Below are positions 1-6,554 of a stretch of 64,000 bases of DNA, piece after piece. The stretch is from NCBI RefSeq assembly GCF_001514115.1, contig NZ_KQ948468.1, positions 124,001 through 188,000 of the forward strand, read 5' to 3'. Positions within the stretch are counted from its first letter, which is position 1. Each line of letters begins with the position of its first letter. This DNA comes from Streptomyces olivochromogenes. GTDB taxonomy: Bacteria > Actinomycetota > Actinomycetes > Streptomycetales > Streptomycetaceae. A program made the translations under genes and the position numbers. The notes beneath the pieces were generated by a model that was given only the letters and a program-made list of their open reading frames with translations, was not told the origin of the DNA and did no database searches.

Positions 1-279
1 CAGGCCGAGGTCAAGCGGATCGAGGCGGGGTTGCGGGACGGCCTCGCGGAGGCGTCCTCGCTGCCGGGTGTCCGGGACGTACGAGTCCTGGGTGCGATCG
101 GCGTCGTCCAGCTCGACCACGAGGTCGACATGAAGGCGGCCACGGCGGCGGCCGTGCGCGAGGGCGTGTGGCTGCGCCCGTTCCGCGACCTCGTCTACAC
201 GATGCCGCCTTACGTCACGGGTGACGCGGACGTGGCACGGATCGCGCGCGCGGTGTGCGCGGCGGCGCGGGAGGGATGA
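1..279 (+). CDS. bioA: Adenosylmethionine-8-amino-7-oxononanoate aminotransferase, C-terminal 92 residues
   Basis: The frame is open from base 1 and ends in TGA, so only the C-terminus of the protein is present. BioA is a PLP enzyme that converts KAPA to DAPA in biotin synthesis, using S-adenosylmethionine as amino donor. The segment GVWLRPFRDLVYTMPPYV is the typical class III aminotransferase C-terminal region, where the conserved Arg and the MPPY motif line the substrate pocket. bioD follows after a single base, so the two are almost certainly cotranscribed and translationally coupled. The catalytic lysine lies outside the window. The identification rests on the C-terminal motif plus the bioD neighbour. 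Confidence 0.9.
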   Translation, partial: QAEVKRIEAGLRDGLAEASSLPGVRDVRVLGAIGVVQLDHEVDMKAATAAAVREGVWLRPFRDLVYTMPPYVTGDADVARIARAVCAAAREG

Positions 280-280
280 C

Positions 281-997
281 ATGGCGGTTCTGGTGATCAC
301 GGGGACGGGCACGGAGGTCGGCAAGACGGTGACGACGGCCGCCGTCGCCGCCACGGCCCTCGCGGCCGGACGCTCCGTGGCCGTACTCAAGCCGGCGCAG
401 ACGGGTGTACGCCCGGACGAGCGCGGCGACGCCGACGAGGTGGCCCGGCTCGCGGGCGCCGTGACCACGCTCGAACTCGCCCGCTATCCGGAGCCGTTGG
501 CTCCCGCGACGGCCGCGCGGCGGGCCTCCCTGCCCCCGGTGCGCCCGGTCGCGGTGGCGAAGGCGGCGGCCGAACTGGCCACCGAGCACGACCTCGTGCT
601 GGTCGAGGGAGCGGGCGGTCTCCTCGTCCGCTTCGACGACGAGGGCGGCACGCTGGCGGACGCGGCGAGCCTGCTGGACGCGCCGGTGCTGGTGGTGGCA
701 TCAGCGGGCCTCGGCACCCTGAACACCACCGAGCTGACGTCTCGTGAACTGCGGCGCCGTGGGCTGGACCTGGCGGGAATCGTCATCGGCAGCTGGCCCG
801 ACTCCCCCGACCTGGCGTCGCGCTGCAACCTCGCGGATCTGCCCCTCGTGGCCGAGGCCCCGCTCCTGGGAGCGCTGCCCGCGGGGGCGGGCGCTTACCC
901 GGTCGCCGACTTCTGTGCGCAGGCGCCTGGGTGGCTGGCCTCTCGGCTGGGCGGCACCTGGGACGGAAACGCCTTCATTTCGGCGCAGGGGGTCTGA
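281..997 (+). CDS. bioD: Dethiobiotin synthetase
   Basis: BioD closes the ureido ring of dethiobiotin from DAPA, CO2 and ATP in the cytoplasm. The 238-residue protein begins MAVLVITGTGTEVGKTVTT, a P-loop (G8-T16, Lys15) placed as in the family. The motif VEGAGGLLV near residue 110 is the conserved BioD loop. The ATG at 281 directly follows the bioA stop, which fixes the start. Length matches the usual 220-240 residues. A hairpin of the Streptomyces REP-like type lies immediately after the stop codon. Confidence 0.96.
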   Translation: MAVLVITGTGTEVGKTVTTAAVAATALAAGRSVAVLKPAQTGVRPDERGDADEVARLAGAVTTLELARYPEPLAPATAARRASLPPVRPVAVAKAAAELATEHDLVLVEGAGGLLVRFDDEGGTLADAASLLDAPVLVVASAGLGTLNTTELTSRELRRRGLDLAGIVIGSWPDSPDLASRCNLADLPLVAEAPLLGALPAGAGAYPVADFCAQAPGWLASRLGGTWDGNAFISAQGV

Positions 998-1060
998 GCG
1001 CCCCGTCAGGGGCGCGGGGAACCGCGCGCTCAACCCCCACCTGCCCGCAGCCGAAGGACA
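998..1060. repeat. REP-like hairpin between convergent bioD and LuxR genes
   Basis: GCGCCCC-GTCA-GGGGCGC (998-1015) forms a 7-bp stem and is followed by GGGGAACCGCGCG. From memory, this arrangement is one of the most frequently repeated intergenic motifs in Streptomyces chromosomes. It probably also acts as a bidirectional terminator between the two convergent genes. Seen directly: the inverted repeat. Recalled: the family resemblance. Confidence 0.6.
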
Positions 1061-1066
1061 GCCCCC

Positions 1067-3235
1067 TCACCCCTCCCCCAACAACCGCACCAACTCGATC
1101 CGTGACCGAATCCCCAACCGCGCGAACACCCCCCGCAGATGGTGGTCAATGGTCCGCGGACTGAGCAACAACCGCGCCGCGATCTCCCGATTGGTCGCCC
1201 CGTCGGCCGCCATGCGCGCGACCATCAACTGCTGCGCGGTGAGACGGGCGACGAGATCGTCGGCGCCCCGCACCGGGGAGACGGGCTCTCCCAGGACACG
1301 GAGTTCGGTCCGCGCCGCCGCCGCACACTGCGGCGAACCGAAGTGCTCGAACGCCTCGAGGGCGCTGTGCAGCCGGTCACGGGCCTCCGTCCGGTGCCGC
1401 AGTCGCCGTAGCGCACCACCGAACAGCAGCTCCGTGCGGGCACGTTCGAAGTCACGGGTGCCCGAGGCGTGCAGATCGAGGGCGGTGCGGTAGTGCTCGA
1501 CGGCCTCCGTGCCGGAGGCGAGCAGGGCCCGGCAGCGGGCGCTGAGCGCCAGATCGTCGGGGCTGCGCACGGTACGCGCCCAGTGGTCGTAGTCGGCGTG
1601 GGCGGCCCGGGCGACCCGTGTGTCGCCGGTGCGGACGGCGGCCTCGACGTAGTGCGGGGTGGCGATGTGGCGGATGGCGCGGTGCCCGTGCCCGGGGCCG
1701 AATCCGGCGAGGGCGCGCAGCCGGGCCGCCGAGGCGGCGTAACGGCCGGTGCTCAGGTCGAGGAAGGCGAGCGCGAACAGGGCCAGCGCGGCGGGCAGGC
1801 CGAGCCCGCGGGCGAGGGCGTAGGCGCGGGCGGCCTCGGCGCGCTCCCGGCAGACGTCCTCGTCGCCGGTGACCGCGGCGAACATCGCGAGGGCCGCCTG
1901 CAGATGACAGGCCCCGTTGTCCTGGCCGGTGGTGTACGCCTGGCGGAGGGCCTCCAGGGTGGCGGCCTCGGCGGCCTTTGGCCGACCGGTCCAGAAGTCG
2001 GCGTACGCCCGGAACTCCATGGCCTGGGGAACGGTGACCCCGTCTCCCCCGGCCCGGGCGGAAGCGGCGGCCCGGACGGTGGCGGTGGCGGCCGCGGTGT
2101 GGTCGCCGAGCATGAGTGCGGCGATCCCGGAGTGGATCAGCAGGGTGGGATCGCCCCCGGGACCGCAGCGGCCGGCCGCCGCCTTCAACAGGTCCCGCGC
2201 GTCGTCGTAGCGGCCTTCGAACGCCGCGGCCAGCCCGCCCAGCGTGCCGGGCGGCACGATCCCGAGCCGGTCGGCGACGGCCGCCGCCTCCCGGCACCGG
2301 CGCAGGTCACCGGTGTAGATCGCGGCTTCGGTGGCGCGGGCGAGGAGGTGGACGGCGGCGTGCCGGGGGTGGTCCGTACGGGCCGGCCCCGGGCCGTCGT
2401 CGGCGTAGCGCACCGCGGCCGTCAGCAGCGCGTCGAACGCGTCCGTCGCGTTGCCCGCGCGCAGCGCGAGCAGACCGCCCAGGGCGTCGTCGTCGGTGGC
2501 GGCGACGAGCCGGCGGGCACGGTCGGCGTCGCCGGACCGCCAGGCGTCGGCGGCGGCACGGGCGAGCAGCCGGGCCCGCTCGCTCGGCTCGGGGGACAGC
2601 GCGGCGGCGCGTTCGACGAGGGCGCAGGCCAGGGCGTGGTCGCCCGCGGTGCGCGCGGTGTGGGCCGCCGCCCGGAGTTCGGCGGCGAGGCGTCGGCTGG
2701 GACCGAGCGCGGCGGCGCCCCTGTGCCAGGACCGCCGGGGTGACTCGCCCTCGCCGCGCAGGACCCGGGCGAGCAGGAGGTGGACGGCGCGCCGGTCCGT
2801 CACAGAGGCGGTCTCGTAGGCCGCTATCCGGGTCCACGGATCGCGGAAGACGATGCCGCCCGCCGTGGCGTGGGCGACTCCGGCCACCTCGGCGGTGACG
2901 AGGGGCCGGGTGTCGAGCCGGGCCGCGGTGACGGCCCGCAGGAAGGCATGGGTGTCGACCGGGTACTGGTCGGCCGCCGCGAGGAGCAGGAGGCGCCGGG
3001 TGGTGTCGGGCAGGGCGCGGACCTCCTGACGGTACGCGCGCAGGAGTACGGGAGGCTGTGCCGGCAGCGGGTCGAGGCCGGTCAATTGACGCTCGGTCAG
3101 TGCGGAGGCGAGTTCCGCGGCGGCGCGGCGGTCGCCGTGCGCGGTGCGCAGGATCCGTACCCGTACGCCTTCGGGAAGCGAGGGGCCGAGCTCGGGTTGT
3201 GCGGGGCCGCGTACGGGGTTCGCCGAAGTCACCAC
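1067..3235 (-). CDS. LAL-type LuxR regulator lacking the N-terminal ATPase domain
   Basis: The 722-residue protein ends in a clear LuxR/GerE helix-turn-helix (about 655-715: LTAQQLMVARMAADGATNRE, then RTIDHHLRGVFARLGI). Its middle is Ala/Leu/Arg-rich and helical, as in the TPR-like region of LAL (large ATP-binding LuxR) regulators. LAL proteins are usually about 900-1000 residues with an N-terminal Walker A ATPase. Here no P-loop is present, and the start (GTG at 3235) falls where a normal member passes from the ATPase into the helical region (residues such as LPDTTRRLLLLAAA near 75-90). It is divergent from a secreted lipase, with a 26-bp imperfect palindrome between them. LAL regulators near lipase genes are known activators of lipase transcription, so control of that gene is a reasonable inference. 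Confidence 0.85.
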   Translation of the reverse strand: MVTSANPVRGPAQPELGPSLPEGVRVRILRTAHGDRRAAAELASALTERQLTGLDPLPAQPPVLLRAYRQEVRALPDTTRRLLLLAAADQYPVDTHAFLRAVTAARLDTRPLVTAEVAGVAHATAGGIVFRDPWTRIAAYETASVTDRRAVHLLLARVLRGEGESPRRSWHRGAAALGPSRRLAAELRAAAHTARTAGDHALACALVERAAALSPEPSERARLLARAAADAWRSGDADRARRLVAATDDDALGGLLALRAGNATDAFDALLTAAVRYADDGPGPARTDHPRHAAVHLLARATEAAIYTGDLRRCREAAAVADRLGIVPPGTLGGLAAAFEGRYDDARDLLKAAAGRCGPGGDPTLLIHSGIAALMLGDHTAAATATVRAAASARAGGDGVTVPQAMEFRAYADFWTGRPKAAEAATLEALRQAYTTGQDNGACHLQAALAMFAAVTGDEDVCRERAEAARAYALARGLGLPAALALFALAFLDLSTGRYAASAARLRALAGFGPGHGHRAIRHIATPHYVEAAVRTGDTRVARAAHADYDHWARTVRSPDDLALSARCRALLASGTEAVEHYRTALDLHASGTRDFERARTELLFGGALRRLRHRTEARDRLHSALEAFEHFGSPQCAAAARTELRVLGEPVSPVRGADDLVARLTAQQLMVARMAADGATNREIAARLLLSPRTIDHHLRGVFARLGIRSRIELVRLLGEG

Positions 3236-3245
3236 CCGAATGACG

Positions 3246-3271
3246 TTACTGGTGAGTTAACTGGCAAGTAA
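3246..3271. promoter_or_regulatory. 26-bp imperfect palindrome in the LuxR/lipase divergent promoter
   Basis: The half-sites are TTACTGGTGAGTT and AACTGGCAAGTAA. Ten of thirteen positions pair, with AGTTAACT at the centre. It lies 11 bp upstream of the LuxR GTG and about 80 bp upstream of the lipase ATG, so it is placed to control both directions. The binding protein is not known. The symmetry suits a dimeric regulator such as LuxR or TetR. Confidence 0.55.
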
Positions 3272-3349
3272 AGACCGGCGATTTCACCGATGCGGCGCGC
3301 GTAGACCCCAGCTGACACTCCAGGCACCCCACCCTTGTCTGGAGGCACC

Positions 3350-4036
3350 ATGCAACGCCACTCGCGTCGCATCGCCACGTACTTCTCCGCCATGGTCGCG
3401 GCGCTCCTCGTGTCACTCTCCCTGTCCGCCGTGCCCGCCCGGGCCGCGACCCACAATCCCGTCATCTTCGTGCACGGCCTCAGCAGTTCGGCGAGCAGTT
3501 GGGACGACTGGATCGCCGACTTCAAGGCCGACGGCTACAGCGGCTCCGAGCTGTTCGCGTGGTCGTACGACTGGGGCCAGTCGAACGTGACCACGGCCCA
3601 GCAGCTCTCCACCGAGGTCAAGAACGTCCTCGCGCAGACCGGCGCGTCGAAGGTGGACCTGGTCGTCCATTCCATGGGCGCTCTGAGTGCGCGCTACTAC
3701 CTCAAGAACCTCGGCGGGACCTCGTACGTCGACGACTTCGTGTCCACCGCCGGGGTGAACCACGGAACCACGGTCGCGAGCTGGTGCACATGGCTCTACA
3801 CCTCGTGCGCCGAGATGTACACCGGCAGTTCGTTCCTGACCTCGCTGAACTCCGGTGACGAGACGCCGGGCAGTGTCTCGTACGCCAGCTACTGGTCGAA
3901 CTGCGACGAGCTGATCAACCCGGACACCAGCGCGGTCCTGAGCGGCGCCACCGATGTGGAGGTGGGCTGCATCTCGCACACCGACATGAACAACGACTAC
4001 GGCGTCTACAAGCAGGTGCGCGACTTCGTCGCCTGA
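3350..4036 (+). CDS. Secreted triacylglycerol lipase/esterase (alpha/beta hydrolase, class 2 lipase type)
   Basis: The 228-residue precursor has a Sec signal peptide (residues 1-32, cleavage predicted after VPARA) and a mature part beginning ATHNPVIFVHGLSSS. The HG oxyanion motif is followed by the nucleophile elbow VHSMGA (Ser108). A C-terminal His210 (SHTDM) and an Asp around residue 170-187 would complete the triad. Size and motifs match the small lid-less bacterial lipases related to Bacillus LipA. GGAGG at 3341-3345 selects the ATG at 3350 over an upstream in-frame TTG. Four mature Cys residues may form disulfides. The neighbouring LAL regulator suggests regulated secretion during growth on lipids. 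Confidence 0.92.
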   Translation: MQRHSRRIATYFSAMVAALLVSLSLSAVPARAATHNPVIFVHGLSSSASSWDDWIADFKADGYSGSELFAWSYDWGQSNVTTAQQLSTEVKNVLAQTGASKVDLVVHSMGALSARYYLKNLGGTSYVDDFVSTAGVNHGTTVASWCTWLYTSCAEMYTGSSFLTSLNSGDETPGSVSYASYWSNCDELINPDTSAVLSGATDVEVGCISHTDMNNDYGVYKQVRDFVA

Positions 4037-4063
4037 CGCGTGGGCCGACCCGCGTATGACGTA

Positions 4064-4107
4064 GGTCGAGCGTCGTAAAGCGTGTGGTCGAGCGTCGTAG
4101 AGCGTGT
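4064..4107. repeat. Two tandem 22-bp direct repeats
   Basis: The unit starting GGTCGAGCGTCGT occurs twice with a 22-bp period (4064-4085 and 4086-4107) and a single base difference. It sits between the lipase stop and the methyltransferase start and has no evident coding role. It could be a regulatory direct repeat or a replication-slippage product. Confidence 0.6.
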
Positions 4108-4164
4108 GGCGGACGTCCTGGGGGGACAATCCCGGTAAGACCCCGTCCTCCCGGGAGGTCCGTC

Positions 4165-4851
4165 ATGCCCTTCAGGTCAGCCGGCTCGGCCAAGCTGTCG
4201 CACGACGCCGTACACCATCCGCTGTTCGCCCGGTACTACGCCCGTATCAGCGTGGCGGCCGACACCAGGATGGGCATCGGCGCGGTACGCGACCGGCTGC
4301 TCACCGGTCTTTCGGGGCGGGTCATCGAGATCGGCGCGGGCAACGGGCTGAACTTCGCGCACTACCCGAGCGCCGTCTCCGAGGTGGTCGCGATCGAACC
4401 CGAGCGGATGCTGCGGCAGTTGGCCGTGGAGGCCGCGCTGCGCTCCGAGGTGCCCGTGGACGTGGTGCCGGGCGCGGCGGAGGCGCTGCCGGTCAAGAGC
4501 GAGGCGTTCGACGGGGCGGTGCTCTCCCTGGTGCTGTGCAGTGTGCGCGATGTGCCGCGGGCCCTCGGTGAGGTGCGGCGCGTGCTGCGGCCCGGTGGCA
4601 CGGTGTGGTTCTTCGAGCACGGCAAGGGCGGCGGACCTGTGATGACGTCCGTCCAGCGCGGACTGGACCGGACGGTGTGGCCGCGGCTGAACGGCGGTTG
4701 CCATCTGGCCCGCGACCCGATCGCCGCGCTGCGCGAGGCCGGGTTCGAACTGGGTCCCTACCGGCGGCTGTTCATTCCCGAGAAGGGTCCGCGGCTGCCC
4801 ACGTCGTACTGCGTGCTGGGCAGCGCGAGGCGCCCGCCGGTCAGGGAGTAG
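4165..4851 (+). CDS. SAM-dependent methyltransferase (type 11 family)
   Basis: A 228-residue class I methyltransferase. Motif I is VIEIGAGNGLNFAHY (about residues 53-67). Motif II contains the acidic residue VVAIEPERM, and the region FDGAVLSLVLCSVRDVPRAL with VLRPGGTVWFFEH matches Methyltransf_11. It shows no membrane segments. GGGAGG at 4153-4158 supports the ATG start. The substrate cannot be deduced; ubiquinone/menaquinone-type or small-molecule methylation are both possible. Its stop codon abuts the convergent toxin gene's stop with no gap. Confidence 0.87.
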   Translation: MPFRSAGSAKLSHDAVHHPLFARYYARISVAADTRMGIGAVRDRLLTGLSGRVIEIGAGNGLNFAHYPSAVSEVVAIEPERMLRQLAVEAALRSEVPVDVVPGAAEALPVKSEAFDGAVLSLVLCSVRDVPRALGEVRRVLRPGGTVWFFEHGKGGGPVMTSVQRGLDRTVWPRLNGGCHLARDPIAALREAGFELGPYRRLFIPEKGPRLPTSYCVLGSARRPPVRE

Positions 4852-5226
4852 TCACAGACTCCACTGCCGCAGCTCCTGTGCGATCTCGTGCACGGTCGCG
4901 TCGCCGCCCTTCACCAGGCGGGCGAGTTCGCGCACCTGCTCGGGCGAGGTGACGACCTTGAGGCCGCTGGCGACGAGATAGGCGTACGCGACGGCCGAGG
5001 CGAACATCGCGTTGGACCGTTCGAGCGCGGGGACGTGCAGCAGCAGCTGGAGCAGTGCGGCGGCGCGGGCGTGCGGGCTGTCGTAGACGGGAATGCCGAA
5101 TATCTCCGCCTCGTGCCGGCTGACGGCGGCGACGAGGGCTCCCCAGTCGGTGACCTGGGGATCTCCGGGCGTCTTCTGTTCGGCGATCATGAGGAGCCAG
5201 GCGAGGTCGACTCTGAGACTGCTCAA
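4852..5226 (-). CDS. Fic/Doc-like toxin component with degenerate motif
   Basis: A 124-residue helical protein that follows a ribbon-helix-helix antitoxin by 4 bp. It resembles the short Doc-like proteins annotated in Streptomyces as the Fic-family toxin component (recalled, not searched). The canonical HxFx(D/E)GN(G/K)R loop is not intact: the equivalent region reads HVPALERSNAMF (His64, Asn72), and the basic Lys/Arg pair is absent. The start is a TTG at 5226 with no good Shine-Dalgarno, so translation probably depends on coupling to the antitoxin. Because nucleotide-transfer residues look lost, it could be an inactive or altered-activity member. The toxin call rests mainly on gene order and fold resemblance. 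Confidence 0.62.
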   Translation of the reverse strand: MSSLRVDLAWLLMIAEQKTPGDPQVTDWGALVAAVSRHEAEIFGIPVYDSPHARAAALLQLLLHVPALERSNAMFASAVAYAYLVASGLKVVTSPEQVRELARLVKGGDATVHEIAQELRQWSL

Positions 5227-5230
5227 GGGA

Positions 5231-5494
5231 TCAACGACGACCTTCGCGTGAGCCGTCCCGGAACGTGTCCCGTGCGCCTTCCCGGTCCGCGCCGAACTCC
5301 TCGGCGAAGACGTTCGCGTACTGCTTCATGAAGTCGGAGGCCGCGTCGACGAAGGTGTGGCCGACCTCTCCGGTGTCCTGTCTGACCAGCTCTTCGATGT
5401 AGCGGTTCACGCTCATGCCGCGCTCCAGGGCCCGCTCCCGGGCGGCCCGGGCCGTGCCCTCGTCCACCCGCACGTTCAGCTGAGTCTTCGCCAT
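5231..5494 (-). CDS. Ribbon-helix-helix antitoxin
   Basis: An 87-residue protein. Residues 1-45 (MAKTQLNVRVDEGTARAARE, then RGMSVNRYIEELV) are a classic RHH/Arc-MetJ DNA-binding domain: a basic beta strand followed by two helices. The C-terminal half (FVDAASDFMKQYANVFAEEF) is an amphipathic helix suited to neutralising a partner toxin. It precedes the toxin in the same operon, as in phd-doc. Palindromic TGCTAGCA-type sequences lie just upstream and overlap the likely promoter, which fits the usual antitoxin autoregulation. Confidence 0.8.
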   Translation of the reverse strand: MAKTQLNVRVDEGTARAARERALERGMSVNRYIEELVRQDTGEVGHTFVDAASDFMKQYANVFAEEFGADREGARDTFRDGSREGRR

Positions 5495-5502
5495 ACCTCG
5501 AA

Positions 5503-5524
5503 GCTAGCGCCGAAGTGCTAGCAC
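5503..5524. promoter_or_regulatory. Candidate antitoxin operator: GTGCTAGCAC palindrome plus second GCTAGC
   Basis: GTGCTAGCAC (5515-5524) is a perfect 10-bp palindrome, and a second GCTAGC lies at 5503-5508, 14 bp away centre to centre. On the minus strand TTGCGG and TAGCTT sit about 18 bp apart as possible -35/-10 boxes, placing both copies in the promoter. The -10 is only a few bases from the ATG, so the mRNA may be nearly leaderless. Two spaced half-sites suit cooperative RHH binding. Confidence 0.55.
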
Positions 5525-5641
5525 CCGCAAGGGGGCGACTCGCCGGAGCCGGTACCTCGGGGGGATACCGGCTGTGGGCGGGCTCACACTACGCTCGGCC
5601 GGGACCGGGGAGTCAGGACGTCCATCACGGAGGAGGCGGCC

Positions 5642-6544
5642 TTGTCCACACCTGCTGCGGAGCACGCCGTCGGACGACGGGACGCGGACGGGGTCGCCGC
5701 CCGCGCCCGCGGCCTGACGAAGGCGTACGGATCCGGCGAGACCACCGTCCTCGCCCTCGACTCGGTCGACGTGGACATCGCGCGCGGCCGCTTCACCGCG
5801 GTCATGGGCCCCTCGGGTTCCGGGAAGTCGACGCTGATGCACTGCCTCGCGGGACTCGACACCGTCTCGGCCGGACAGGTGTGGCTCGGCGACACCGAGA
5901 TCACTGGGCTCAAGGACCGTGAGCTGACCCGGCTGCGCCGGGACCGGATCGGGTTCATGTTCCAGTCCTTCAATCTGATCCCCACCCTGAACGCGGCCGA
6001 GAACATCACGCTGCCGATGGACATCGCGGGCCAGAAGCCCGACCAGAAGTGGCTGGACCAGGTCATCGACACGCTCGGGCTGCGGGACCGGCTGAAGCAC
6101 CGGCCCGCGCAGCTCTCCGGCGGACAGCAGCAGCGCGTCGCCTGTGCGCGGGCGCTCGCCTCCCGCCCCGAGCTGATCTTCGCGGACGAGCCGACCGGCA
6201 ACCTCGACTCCCGTGCGGGGCTCGAGGTCCTCGGCTTCCTGCGCGAGGCGGTCGACGACCTCGGCCAGAGCGTCGTCATGGTCACGCACGATCCGGGAGC
6301 GGCGGCCCACTCCGATGTGGTGCTGTTCCTCGGGGACGGGCGGATCGTGGACGAGATGGAGCGGCCTACGGCGGAGGCGGTGCTGGAGCGCATGCGGCAC
6401 TTCTCCGGGAGCCGCCCGACCGCCGGGGGCGCCTCCGACGACGTGGCCGTGGACGTGGTCCTGGCCGCCGACTCGGACGACGCACCTCTCGGCGCATCTC
6501 TCGACGCGTCTCTCGACACTCTCGACACCTTCGACAAGGACTGA
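5642..6544 (+). CDS. ABC transporter ATP-binding protein (MacB/LolD type)
   Basis: A 300-residue ATPase with Walker A GPSGSGKST (residues 56-64), Q-loop near MFQSFNLIPTLNAAEN, signature LSGGQQQRV, Walker B LIFADEPTGNLDS and switch His in VTHDPG. The sequence is of the LolD/MacB subfamily that partners FtsX-type permeases. A 40-50 residue variable tail after ERMRHF, rich in Asp/Ala/Leu, is not part of the conserved domain. GGAGGAGG at 5630-5637 supports the TTG start at 5642. The permease gene follows after 10 bp. Together they probably extrude a hydrophobic compound or act mechanically at the envelope; the substrate is unknown. Confidence 0.94.
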   Translation: MSTPAAEHAVGRRDADGVAARARGLTKAYGSGETTVLALDSVDVDIARGRFTAVMGPSGSGKSTLMHCLAGLDTVSAGQVWLGDTEITGLKDRELTRLRRDRIGFMFQSFNLIPTLNAAENITLPMDIAGQKPDQKWLDQVIDTLGLRDRLKHRPAQLSGGQQQRVACARALASRPELIFADEPTGNLDSRAGLEVLGFLREAVDDLGQSVVMVTHDPGAAAHSDVVLFLGDGRIVDEMERPTAEAVLERMRHFSGSRPTAGGASDDVAVDVVLAADSDDAPLGASLDASLDTLDTFDKD

Positions 6545-6554
6545 GGCGGCGGAC

